From positions 1-15,526 of the forward strand of contig JACRIF010000034.1 of NCBI GenBank assembly GCA_016220125.1: a DNA stretch of 15,526 nucleotides. Direction: 5' to 3'. Every line of letters begins with the position of its first letter. Positions within the stretch are counted from its first letter, which is position 1. Below, piece by piece: positions 5,615 to 12,401 of the stretch. Made by a program: the position numbers and the translations under genes. This DNA comes from Candidatus Peregrinibacteria bacterium. GTDB taxonomy: Bacteria; Patescibacteriota; Gracilibacteria; UM-FILTER-43-11. The notes below the pieces were generated by a model, which was not told where the DNA came from, searched no databases, and saw nothing but the letters and a program-made list of their open reading frames with translations.

Positions 5615-6412
5615 CTATTTTTGGGCGAGCCGGCCTTCCTGGATCACCCAATACCATTGTCCGTGCTCCGTCAGCAGGAACGAGGCGCGAAGGTCGTCGC
5701 AGAGCCAACCGGTCATGTAGTCGCGGGGGTTGCTGCGAAGGATGGGGGTTTTTGAGATGTTCAAGTCCGGGTGCGTGGTCACATAGATCATGTTCCGGAC
5801 AATGCCAATTTGATCCGGGGTCGTGAAGTCGACGCGGGGGCAGGTGCCCTTCTGGATGCGATAGCGGAAATTGGCAAGGAGTTCTTGGCGCAAATCGTTT
5901 TCCATGACCAGGGAATGGTTTTGGGCGATGGGAACGATCAGGTTGGCGCGGATGTAGTTTTGGAAAATTCCGTAATACTGGTCCGACAGGATGATGCAGA
6001 CGACGAAAACCAACGATGAGAGGTAAAAATAAAGGTATTTGTGCACCTTCTGGATGAAATCATTTCGAATCAGTTGATGGGTGGTGATCGAATAGATGAG
6101 GATCATCCCCAAAAAGGCTTCCAAGGCGAAAATCCGCGTCCCCAATTGGGACACGGTCAGCAACTCGATGACCCGCGAGCGCAGCACCAAAGCGATGATG
6201 GAGAGCGCGATGAAGAGCGAAACACCGAGCTCGATCCTTTGATTGCGTTTGAGTTTGGGGTAGTCGATGACTTGCGTGGCGATTCCCCAGTTGCTGAAGA
6301 TCAGTCGGTTGAGGAAAACCACAATGGTCATTTCCAACAGGAGATAGGTCAGGAAGAATGCCGTGAAAAATCCGATGGACGGAATGATGATTTCAAAGAG
6401 TTCTGAACTCAT
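5615..6412 (-). CDS. Four-TM membrane protein, paralog B
   Basis: 265 aa with the same layout as its neighbour: four TM segments (~9-35, ~61-80, ~93-112, ~127-147) and a C-terminal outer domain. Conserved features are KGTCPRVDF, RNMIYVTTHPDL, RSNPRDYMTGWLC and LLTEHGQWYWVI. The TM region has drifted more than the domain's motifs, so selection acts mainly on the outer part. It starts only 19 bp after the glycosyltransferase stop, which suggests co-transcription and a role in the same envelope process; that link is inference. No Shine-Dalgarno motif precedes ATG 6412 (AAAAAAATCACATG). No enzyme motif recognised. Confidence 0.82.
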   Translation of the reverse strand: MSSELFEIIIPSIGFFTAFFLTYLLLEMTIVVFLNRLIFSNWGIATQVIDYPKLKRNQRIELGVSLFIALSIIALVLRSRVIELLTVSQLGTRIFALEAFLGMILIYSITTHQLIRNDFIQKVHKYLYFYLSSLVFVVCIILSDQYYGIFQNYIRANLIVPIAQNHSLVMENDLRQELLANFRYRIQKGTCPRVDFTTPDQIGIVRNMIYVTTHPDLNISKTPILRSNPRDYMTGWLCDDLRASFLLTEHGQWYWVIQEGRLAQK

Positions 6413-6431
6413 GTGATTTTTTTAGGGATGC

Positions 6432-7490
6432 TTAACTGTTTTTTTGTTTGGCTTTGAGCACCAGTCCGATCACGAACAGCACCAGCGCCAAGGAAACCAT
6501 AGCCCAAAATTTGCCTTTTGTCCCTATGAAAAGAGCGGTGATTCCGAAAATAGCGGAAAGCAGGTAGATCAGGCCCAGCACCTGGCGCTCCGAGAGTCCG
6601 GACTGCAAAAGGCGGTGGTGCAGGTGCACGGCTTTGCGGTTTTTATCCCACTCGCCGCCTTTCCATGGCGCCTGTTTTTTCATGAGTCGGTAGACGATCA
6701 CAAAAAGGGCGTCCAGGATGGCGAAGCCCAAAATCAGGAATGCGGTCGCGATCTTGCCCCCGGAAAAAATAGCCATGGTCGCCAACAGGAGGCCGAAAAA
6801 CATGGTCCCCGAGTCGCCCATCAGCATCGTGGGCGGGGTGAAATCGAATAGCCAGAAGGCGAAGGCCATCATGGCCACAATAATGGCCATGGTCGCGATT
6901 TCCGGCTGGTTGACCAAGGGGGTGATGCTGAGGAAAAAGAGGGTGAGGCCGCCGAGGGTTGAAATCCCGCTGACCAGCCCGGGGATGCCGTCCAGCCAGT
7001 TCATGGTGTTCACCACCAGCACGACCCATAGCACCGTGAACAGGGAGGAAAGGACCAGCAGAGTTTGGCTCTTGGAGCCGATTTCCAGGGAAAATTGGAT
7101 GGTGTCCAGATGAAGGACTCCCCCAAAGGGATTGCTGATGGTGTAGATGCCGATGCCCGCTACCACCAGGATGATTCCCACCAGGATTTGGTTGATGAGT
7201 CGGATCCAGGGGGAAAGATTGATCCGGTCGTCGATGAAGCTCACCACTGAAAGGATCCCTGCGGCGATGAGCAGGCCGATCAATTTGGCGTTGGGCTCGA
7301 AAAAAACGAGGCAAAGCGTCAAAAAGACGGGGTAGAGCAATATCCCCCCGGGATACGGGATGGGCGCCCGCTTGAGCCCGTAGTTTTTGGGTCGGTCCAT
7401 CAGCCCGATTTTGGGGAATAGTTTGGTTCCAGCCCAGAGGACCAGGAGCGTGAGCAGGAATGCCGACAATCCAGGAGCCAGATATTCCAT
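6432..7490 (-). CDS. WecA/TagO-type polyprenyl-phosphate sugar-1-phosphate transferase
   Basis: Integral membrane enzyme that transfers a (usually N-acetyl-hexosamine) sugar 1-phosphate from a UDP-sugar to undecaprenyl phosphate, the first step of an envelope polysaccharide. 352 aa with about ten TM segments. Signature sites are DRP...RAPIPYPGG (32-49), FIDDR (85-89) with the catalytic-type Asp pair, NTMNWLDGIPGL (161-172) with the conserved Asn and Asp residues, MGDSG (224-228), and HLHHRLLQSGLS (289-300). The last is the HxHH loop that favours WecA/TagO over MraY. The substrate cannot be told from sequence. It lies 83 bp after the small two-TM gene and 19 bp before paralog B in a leftward cluster. 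Confidence 0.92.
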   Translation of the reverse strand: MEYLAPGLSAFLLTLLVLWAGTKLFPKIGLMDRPKNYGLKRAPIPYPGGILLYPVFLTLCLVFFEPNAKLIGLLIAAGILSVVSFIDDRINLSPWIRLINQILVGIILVVAGIGIYTISNPFGGVLHLDTIQFSLEIGSKSQTLLVLSSLFTVLWVVLVVNTMNWLDGIPGLVSGISTLGGLTLFFLSITPLVNQPEIATMAIIVAMMAFAFWLFDFTPPTMLMGDSGTMFFGLLLATMAIFSGGKIATAFLILGFAILDALFVIVYRLMKKQAPWKGGEWDKNRKAVHLHHRLLQSGLSERQVLGLIYLLSAIFGITALFIGTKGKFWAMVSLALVLFVIGLVLKAKQKNS

Positions 7491-7513
7491 AATAATGAGT
7501 GCTCAAGGTGGAG

Positions 7514-7569
7514 AACTCAGCAGTCAGGATTCAGGACACGGCTGAATTCTGAGTCCTGTTTTCTGTGTC
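7514..7569. repeat. Mirror array of 7-bp words (NNNTCAG / CTGANNN)
   Basis: Eight contiguous heptads cross the inversion point without losing phase. Left arm: aactcag, cagtcag, gattcag, gacacgg. Right arm: ctgaatt, ctgagtc, ctgtttt, ctgtgtc. Arms can pair as CAGGATTCAG/CTGAATTCTG and AGGACAC/GTGTCCT. It fills the gap between the small two-TM gene and the glycosyltransferase. Confidence 0.85.
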
Positions 7570-7573
7570 CTTT

Positions 7574-7822
7574 CTAATAGTTGATATTCGTCGTCGTTTT
7601 GGGGGCTGTGCCACCCGTCGGGTTTTCATTGAAAAGGCTGGTCACCAGATAGACTGTGACCAGGATGATCGCAAGCACCACGAATCCGAAAATCCAACCC
7701 AGGGTTTTGAATCGCGGGTCGATGTAGCCGAATTTCATGGTGTGGCGCAACGTGAGAACGCTCATGAGCAGGAAGATGACCATGAGGACGCAGTACGCGA
7801 TGAGGATGATGAGGTTGACCAT
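7574..7822 (-). CDS. Small two-TM membrane protein
   Basis: 82 aa: TM1 (~2-26), a cytoplasmic-type loop (LRHTMKFGYIDPRFKTLG), TM2 (~43-63), and a polar Thr/Asn-rich tail (NENPTGGTAPKTTTNINY). Hydrophobic, well-formed helices, a correctly charged loop and an upstream extended -10 make it a likely real gene, first in the leftward cluster. Family unknown. The overlapping leftward frame 7626-7895 is less plausible. Confidence 0.65.
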   Translation of the reverse strand: MVNLIILIAYCVLMVIFLLMSVLTLRHTMKFGYIDPRFKTLGWIFGFVVLAIILVTVYLVTSLFNENPTGGTAPKTTTNINY

Positions 7823-7842
7823 GCTCGGTGATTAATGCAAAC

Positions 7843-7871
7843 AATATAGCATATTTGAGAGAATAATAAAT
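7843..7871 (-). promoter_or_regulatory. Promoter of the leftward envelope cluster
   Basis: Minus strand: TATATT (7843-7848) preceded by TGC (TGCTATATT), an extended -10. The -35 region (7866-7871, ATTTAT) is poor. Predicted start is near 7836, giving a ~14-nt leader with no Shine-Dalgarno motif before ATG 7822. Confidence 0.5.
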
Positions 7872-7893
7872 TCCGAATACCCCATTTCCAGTC

Positions 7894-7984
7894 AATTTTT
7901 AATGCTGAATTTTTAATTCGGAATTTGGCATTCAAAAATCGTCATTCAATGGAAAGCGGAAATTCAGAATTGGAAATTATCAAT
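7894..7984. repeat. AT-rich heptad array upstream of the thrS leader
   Basis: Thirteen exact 7-bp steps. The left side mainly starts with AATT or CATT (aattttt, aatgctg, aattttt, aattcgg, aatttgg, cattcaa, aaatcgt, cattcaa). The right side is inverted, with units ending in AAT or AAAG (tggaaag, cggaaat, tcagaat, tggaaat, tatcaat). A 10-bp inverted repeat AATTCCGAAT/ATTCGGAATT (7869-7878, 7916-7925) lies partly in it. Low base complexity makes this array less certain than the others. Confidence 0.55.
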
Positions 7985-8034
7985 TTGACCCAAAGCCCAC
8001 GGATCGCTAAACTCGGGTTCAGGAAAATACCGGA

Positions 8035-8238
8035 TTCCAAGGACACGTTTTTGGAAAGCGCAGGAACAGGAAGCGAAGCCCCGACTGAAAGCCTTCGCCC
8101 TCGCGCGCCGAAAATACCGCCTCGGAAAAGTTTTCCTCACAATTCGAAAGCGGTCCGATGTTTCAATCGGACAAGCGGGGTGGAACCATCCGATCGTTAG
8201 CATCGGATCCCCGATAGACTTAGGTCTACCGGTTATTT
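8035..8238 (+). promoter_or_regulatory. T-box riboswitch (threonine) upstream of thrS
   Basis: Stem I: base TTCCAAGG/CCTCGGAA (8035-8042 with 8120-8127, one mismatch). Next is an internal loop ACACG opposite TACCG (8115-8119) that exposes ACC, a Thr codon. Above it are TTTTTGG/CCGAAAA (8048-8054 with 8108-8114), GCGC/GCGC and GCGAAG/CTTCGC (8073-8078 with 8093-8098). Stem III: GTCCGAT/ATCGGAC (8153-8172). Antiterminator: CGGGG (8176-8180), bulge TGGAACC (8181-8187), ATCCGAT/ATCGGAT (8188-8208), closing CCCCG (8209-8213). This is the canonical helix A1, seven-nt UGGNACC bulge, helix A2 order. A competing hairpin, CCG-TAGAC/GTCTA-CGG (8211-8232) followed by TTATTT, fits a terminator. Uncharged tRNA-Thr should favour antitermination. 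Stem I lacks an obvious distal double T-loop, so it may be a reduced form. Confidence 0.78.
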
Positions 8239-8270
8239 GGGGGTTATCCCAAGCCCTCCCAAATAGACGC

Positions 8271-8361
8271 TAAATGGACTACAAATGGACGGCAAATTGA
8301 GACGGGCGATCCATGGGTCATCCATTGGTAGTCAATCTGTAATCAATTTGTAATCAATCTG
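8271..8361. repeat. Mirror array of 11-bp words (YAAATGGA / TCCATCTG)
   Basis: Three inverted copies of YAAATKGA start at 8271, 8282 and 8293. Five direct copies of TC(C/A)AT(C/T/G)(T/G)G start at 8310, 8321, 8332, 8343 and 8354. Within each arm the step is exactly 11 bp, one helical turn. The three bases between words vary. The array fills the space between the T-box and the thrS start. The same family recurs at 15070-15132. Confidence 0.88.
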
Positions 8362-8387
8362 AAATATTAATCCCTAATCGCACCTGT

Positions 8388-10163
8388 ATGTCTCACACCC
8401 AAGTCACCCTCGACCACAAGCGCCACAGCCTCTCGCATCTGCTGGCGCAAGCCGTGGTCGATATGTTCCCCGAGGCGAAGCTCGCCATCGGCCCCACCAT
8501 CGACAACGGTTTTTACTACGATTTCGAGTTGCCGCGAACCCTCATTCCCGAGGATTTGCCGATTTTGGAAAAGAAGATGAAGCACCTCATCCGCCAGAAT
8601 CAGAAATTCGAGGGCCATGTGGAGCCTTGCGACCAGGCCATCCAATTTTTCCACAAGATCAATCAACCCTACAAGGCCGAACTGGTGGCCGACCTGAAGG
8701 CCAAGGGCGAGACCGAAGTCAGCTTTTATAAAAACGGCCCCTTCCTCGACCTGTGCCGCGGCGGGCATGTGGAGGCCACCAGCCAGATCGACGAAAATTC
8801 GTTCAAACTGGATCGCATCGCGGGTGCCTACTGGCGAGGCGACGAGACGCGCCCCATGCTCCAGCGCATCTACGGTTTGGCGTTCGAGAACCGCGCGGAG
8901 TTGGATCAATATTTGGAGTTGCGCAAAGAGGCCGAACGCCGCGACCACCGCAAGTTGGGAAGGGAATTGGATCTTTTCTCCTTCAGCGAAAATGTGGGCC
9001 CCGGTTTGCCATTGTGGCACCCTAAGGGAACCGTGCTCATCGAGGAATTGGAAAAGTTGGCGAAGGAGGAGGAGTTCAAGGCCGGCTATGTGCGCGTGCG
9101 CACTCCGCACCTGACCAAGGGCAAGTTGTACGAGCTTTCGGGGCATCTGGAGCATTACAAGGCCAGCATGTTCCCGCCCATGAAATTGGATGGCGAGGAG
9201 GAGTCGTACTACATGAAGCCCATGAACTGCCCGCACCACCACATGATTTATTCCGCCACTCCGAAAAGCTACCGCGATCTGCCGCTCCGTTTGGCGGAGT
9301 ATGGCACCTGTTACCGCTTCGAGGATTCGGGTGCGCTGTTCGGCCTGATGCGCGTGCGCAGCATGCAGATGAACGATGCCCATATGTATTGCACCGAGGA
9401 GCAATTCGAGCAGGAATTCATCGGCGTGACGGAAATGTATCTGAAATATTTCAAATTGTTCGGCATCGAAAAATATGTGATGCGCCTTTCGCTCCACGAT
9501 CCCAAGGAGTTGGGCAAAAAGTACATCGACGAGCCCGAGCTTTGGAAGCACACCGAGGAGATGGTGCGCCGCGCCATGAAAAAGGCCAAAGTGAACACCG
9601 TCGAGGTGCCCAACGAGGCCGCGTTCTACGGCCCCAAGATCGACATCGAGGTGTTCAGTTCCATCGGCCGCGAGTTCACGCTCGCCACCAACCAGGTCGA
9701 TTTCGCGGTTCCAAAACGCATGAATTTGGTTTACACCGACGAGAATGGGCAAGAGAAGAATCCACTCATCATCCATCGCGCGCCGTTGGGCACGCATGAG
9801 CGCTTCATCGGCTTCCTGATCGAGCATTTTGGCGGGGCATTCCCCACATGGCTCGCTCCGGTTCAGGCCGTCATCATCCCCGTGGCTGAAGCCCACGAGC
9901 AATACGGAAAGGAGGTTCAGCGGAAGCTGTTCGAGGCCGGAATACGCGTCGAGTTGTATGCCTCAAACGAATCCTTGGGCAAACGTGTTCGCCATGGCGA
10001 AACCCAAAAAGTGCCTTACATGTTGGTGCTGGGCGACAAAGAGGTGGAAGCCGATTCCGTTTGCGTGCGCAGCCACAAGTCGAAGGACCAGAAAACCGTG
10101 AAATTCTCCCATTTCCTCAAATCGATTGTCGAGGAAATTCAGGAGCGAAAGTTGAATGTATGA
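8388..10163 (+). CDS. thrS: Threonyl-tRNA synthetase, lacking the TGS domain
   Basis: Class II synthetase that charges tRNA-Thr. 591 aa against ~640 for E. coli. The protein begins directly with the editing domain (HSLSH, H13/H17; CRGGH, C123/H127), so the ~60-residue N-terminal TGS domain is missing. The frame is open back to 8343 but has no upstream ATG. The catalytic core has KPMNCPHHH (277-285), motif 2 YRFEDSGALFGLMRVR (309-324), NDAHMYC (329-335), PNEAAFYGPKID (408-419) and motif 3 IIHRAPLGTHERFIG (461-475). Zinc ligands are C281, H332 and H463. The anticodon-binding domain starts near WLAPVQ. Expression is probably set by the T-box leader. No Shine-Dalgarno motif (CACCTGTATG). It ends in a shared bidirectional terminator. 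Confidence 0.97.
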   Translation: MSHTQVTLDHKRHSLSHLLAQAVVDMFPEAKLAIGPTIDNGFYYDFELPRTLIPEDLPILEKKMKHLIRQNQKFEGHVEPCDQAIQFFHKINQPYKAELVADLKAKGETEVSFYKNGPFLDLCRGGHVEATSQIDENSFKLDRIAGAYWRGDETRPMLQRIYGLAFENRAELDQYLELRKEAERRDHRKLGRELDLFSFSENVGPGLPLWHPKGTVLIEELEKLAKEEEFKAGYVRVRTPHLTKGKLYELSGHLEHYKASMFPPMKLDGEEESYYMKPMNCPHHHMIYSATPKSYRDLPLRLAEYGTCYRFEDSGALFGLMRVRSMQMNDAHMYCTEEQFEQEFIGVTEMYLKYFKLFGIEKYVMRLSLHDPKELGKKYIDEPELWKHTEEMVRRAMKKAKVNTVEVPNEAAFYGPKIDIEVFSSIGREFTLATNQVDFAVPKRMNLVYTDENGQEKNPLIIHRAPLGTHERFIGFLIEHFGGAFPTWLAPVQAVIIPVAEAHEQYGKEVQRKLFEAGIRVELYASNESLGKRVRHGETQKVPYMLVLGDKEVEADSVCVRSHKSKDQKTVKFSHFLKSIVEEIQERKLNV

Positions 10164-10173
10164 GAATGAAACG

Positions 10174-10208
10174 CCAAAAGCCAGCAGGCGGTGCCTGCTG
10201 GCTTTTGG
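10174..10208. terminator. Bidirectional terminator between thrS and the 394-aa gene
   Basis: CCAAAAGCCAGCAGGC (10174-10189), loop GGT and its exact 16-bp complement (10193-10208). The outer AAAA/TTTT pairs give a T tract in both directions. It lies 11 nt after the thrS stop and 16 nt after the convergent gene's stop. Confidence 0.92.
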
Positions 10209-10223
10209 GAGTGGATTTTTAAG

Positions 10224-11408
10224 CTAAGACGCCTTGCGTTGGGAAAGGCGCGCCTCTTCGATCATGGTGTCGAGGCGGTTTGCGATATCCTCAAGGTTCG
10301 AGGAGTCGATGCCCAACCGGACCAGGGCGCGGATGCCTTTCGGGGTCTCGTCCCGCTTGCGGTCCTCATCGTCGGTCTCTTGGCATTCGGTCGCGATCCG
10401 TAAGATGCGCTCAATCTGATCCAAGGTGCCCCCGGGCAGGACGGATGCCGGATTGGATTCCCTGAAGGCAATCAGGGTGTCCGTGATGATTTTCAGGCGG
10501 GGATTGGAGCGGATGGCGTCGGCCAGTTTTTTGGCGTCCAAATCCATTTCCGAAAGGGGTTTCGGCTGAGAGAGTTTGGCAGGAGTCGCTGGCGGGTTTT
10601 TCGCCGCCTCGGTTTTTTCTTTTTTAATGGGCTCCAGTTCGCGGATTCGCTGATTGGCGGCGTCGGTCATCGGTTGGGCCGCGGGCACCAAAGGCTCGTA
10701 TCGCCCATGGCGGTATTGCGTGATCCATACACCCTCGTACATTTTGACCATGTCGCGAACGCCGGGTCTCTCCTTGTCGGATTGGCGCTGGATGCGTTCC
10801 GCTCTGGCGATCCGTTTGGCCTCCGCTTCCGATTCTTCGCGAATCAGGTCGACACGATCCTTGAGCTGGGCTTTGTATTCGGCCCTAAGCTCCTCAGCCT
10901 TTTTGGGATTCTGTTGGCTGAAGGCTTTGTAGAAGCGTTCGAAATCGGGAAGGGTATCGTAGGTTTGGCCGTTCGAAAGGGTGATGTAAAGGGGGGAAAA
11001 ATGGTGTATTTTCGTCTCCGGTTTTGGGGTGGTTATCGTCTTTTTGGCCTGATCCCGGGTATGTTGTATATGGGATTCGGGGCTTTTGTTTTTTTGTGGC
11101 TCCCTTTCCGCATCCCGAATCCGTTGAAGGGTTTTTATATAGGCGTGGATCAGGGGTTTGGCCGTTTTTTCATGCCCCTTTGCCGGGTGGTAAAGCTCCC
11201 TTTTCGTCTCTTTGGTTTTTGTCAAAATCCCCTTGGCCATCAGGGCTTCCATGATTTCTTTGGCCTCGCGGATGGTTTTTGCGTTTTTCAAATCAGCGAG
11301 GGGGTCGGAAAGTTCTTTGGCCTCCAGGCCGCCAGGCAAGGCCTCCAAATGCCGAGGAGGGGGCAGGTCCTTTTCTTCGGCGGGTTGGGGAAGGGCGCGT
11401 TCGGCCAT
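10224..11408 (-). CDS. Orphan charged, largely helical protein
   Basis: 394 aa with no signal peptide or TM segment. The N-terminus is Pro/Glu-rich (LPQPAEEKDLPPPRH). A Lys/Glu-rich helical region covers ~35-105. A short sheet-like segment (SPLYITLSNGQTYDTLPDFERFYKAF) lies at ~138-163. A likely coiled coil runs ~170-210 (ELRAEYKAQLKDRVDLIREE...ERIQRQSDK). Then come MYEGVWITQYRHGRYEPL, a Pro/Ala linker and a helical C-terminal domain (~285-394) ending in SQRKAS. I recognise no family; the architecture suggests a cytoplasmic scaffold or protein-binding factor. The start is well supported by a strong extended -10 promoter and an AAATCCCATG context. It is monocistronic. Confidence 0.8.
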   Translation of the reverse strand: MAERALPQPAEEKDLPPPRHLEALPGGLEAKELSDPLADLKNAKTIREAKEIMEALMAKGILTKTKETKRELYHPAKGHEKTAKPLIHAYIKTLQRIRDAEREPQKNKSPESHIQHTRDQAKKTITTPKPETKIHHFSPLYITLSNGQTYDTLPDFERFYKAFSQQNPKKAEELRAEYKAQLKDRVDLIREESEAEAKRIARAERIQRQSDKERPGVRDMVKMYEGVWITQYRHGRYEPLVPAAQPMTDAANQRIRELEPIKKEKTEAAKNPPATPAKLSQPKPLSEMDLDAKKLADAIRSNPRLKIITDTLIAFRESNPASVLPGGTLDQIERILRIATECQETDDEDRKRDETPKGIRALVRLGIDSSNLEDIANRLDTMIEEARLSQRKAS

Positions 11409-11445
11409 GGGATTTTGGGATTAATTTTTAAATGGAATATAGTAT

Positions 11446-11474
11446 ATTATAACATAAATTTTTAATTAATGCAA
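11446..11474 (-). promoter_or_regulatory. Promoter of the 394-aa gene
   Basis: Minus strand: TTGCAT (11469-11474), 17-bp spacer, TATAAT (11446-11451) with TGT extension. Predicted start ~11439, leader ~30 nt. Confidence 0.75.
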
Positions 11475-11553
11475 TTCATGGGGTGCATGGGGAAATAAGG
11501 CGTGGCAAAGCCAAAAACCTTGAATGACAACGAATTCCGGGCATCATGAATTC

Positions 11554-12141
11554 CTAGTGTATTGGCCAATACAGATCCAAAATCGCCTTCGTGGAGGCGA
11601 GCAGTTCCCGTTTTTTGAAGTCGAAAATTTTGATGTACTCGTGCCGATCGGCCGAGGTTCCCACGGCATCGATGCCCAATCGCCGGGCCATGAAAATGGC
11701 GCGTGGCAGATGGAAATTTTGGGTCACGATGATAAGGGCCTTGTGGTTTTTGGCGGCATTTTGGACCGAGGCCAGGGTGTTGAGGCCCTTGGGGTCTTGT
11801 TCCAGATCCTCCGTTTGAAGCCCCTGCGCCAAGGCGTATTCGGCCATTTTATCCACTTCGTTGGGGGCCCCCGAAAGAAGCAGTGTTTTTGTTTTTCCAG
11901 CCTTGAAAAGTTCAATGGCCGTGTCCATGCGATCCTGCAGGATGTCCGAAAGCCGGGAGGGGTAGGCTGCCGCACCCAGCACCAGTGCCGTCTGGCGGTT
12001 CGGGGTTGAGCTTGCCGATGCATAGAGAAAGGGTTGGGCCCCTTGTCGCATGAAAAGGCTTGCCGCGAACGGAAAAGTCAAAAGGAGCACCCCGAGGGTG
12101 CCCAAAGTGACAAAACCTTTTTTGCAGCGGGAAAGGTTCAT
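11554..12141 (-). CDS. SanA/YdcF-type (DUF218) envelope protein
   Basis: 195 aa from ATG 12141. One N-terminal TM anchor (~9-31) follows a basic start (NLSRCKKGF), so the domain is probably outside the membrane. Family features are TALVLGAAAYP (51-61), RMDTAIELFKAGKTKTLLLSG (71-91 by order), LNTLASVQNA, and LIIVTQNFHLPRAIFMARRLGIDAV, close to the ITQRFHCERALF segment of SanA. SanA affects envelope integrity in enterobacteria; the biochemical role is unknown. A longer frame to 12282 exists, but its first residues (MAELVDAHDSKSC) are translated tRNA-Leu and must be discarded. It starts 63 nt after tRNA-Leu on the same strand, with no clear promoter between, so it is probably co-transcribed. Downstream, 11409-11553 holds only the next gene's promoter region and a GAATTC-N10-GAATTC inverted pair. 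Confidence 0.88.
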   Translation of the reverse strand: MNLSRCKKGFVTLGTLGVLLLTFPFAASLFMRQGAQPFLYASASSTPNRQTALVLGAAAYPSRLSDILQDRMDTAIELFKAGKTKTLLLSGAPNEVDKMAEYALAQGLQTEDLEQDPKGLNTLASVQNAAKNHKALIIVTQNFHLPRAIFMARRLGIDAVGTSADRHEYIKIFDFKKRELLASTKAILDLYWPIH

Positions 12142-12203
12142 TGAAATACGAAAGTAGCTTTGGTTGCCACCGAATCCTGGGTACGGTGGGAGCAAAGGTT
12201 GTG

Positions 12204-12288
12204 TGGTGCCCGGGGAGAGACTTGAACTCTCACACCCGAAGGTACACGATTTTGAGTCGTGCGCGTCTACCAATTCCGCCACTCGGGC
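12204..12288 (-). tRNA. tRNA-Leu(CAA)
   Basis: 85 nt with an encoded CCA (12204-12206). Acceptor GCCCGAG/CCCGGGC, with one A6-C67 mismatch. D region TGGCGGAATTGGTAGACGC, anticodon stem CACGA/TCGTG, loop CTCAAAA with anticodon CAA (reads UUG), a variable arm as expected for class II tRNAs, and T arm GAGAG-TTCAAGT-CTCTC. A73 is the leucine discriminator. A good promoter lies 12 bp upstream. Confidence 0.95.
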
Positions 12289-12299
12289 ACAGCTCTAAG

Positions 12300-12328
12300 A
12301 TTTTAAAACTTTCTTCGCCAGTTTTCAA
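12300..12328 (-). promoter_or_regulatory. Promoter of tRNA-Leu and the SanA-like gene
   Basis: Minus strand: TTGAAA (12323-12328), 17-bp spacer, TAAAAT (12300-12305). Transcription would start about five bases before the mature tRNA. Confidence 0.75.
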
Positions 12329-12401
12329 ATCTCAATTCTGCGCATCGCATCTTCGCATCGCTCGGCTGTCTTCGCTCCGAACCGCTGTGCTCGCAAGTTC
12401 G

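Noticed and set aside
8367..9902. Long minus-strand open frame opposite thrS (511 codons)
   Set aside because: Antisense shadow of an intact, motif-complete thrS; composition is His/Leu/Ala-rich with no domain.
10161..10163. TGA recoded as glycine or tryptophan (as in some Patescibacteria)
   Set aside because: thrS, elp3 and the 271-aa gene end naturally at TGA at family-typical positions, and Gly/Trp sites in the proteins use standard codons.
11530..11552. GAATTC-N10-GAATTC inverted pair
   Set aside because: GAATTC is self-complementary, so any two copies form an inverted pair; no T run or further pairing supports a terminator.
12142..12282. N-terminal extension of the SanA-like protein (MAELVDAHDSKSC...)
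   Set aside because: These codons are the tRNA-Leu gene and its trailer; a well-known false start. The TM anchor begins at MNLSRCKK (12141).
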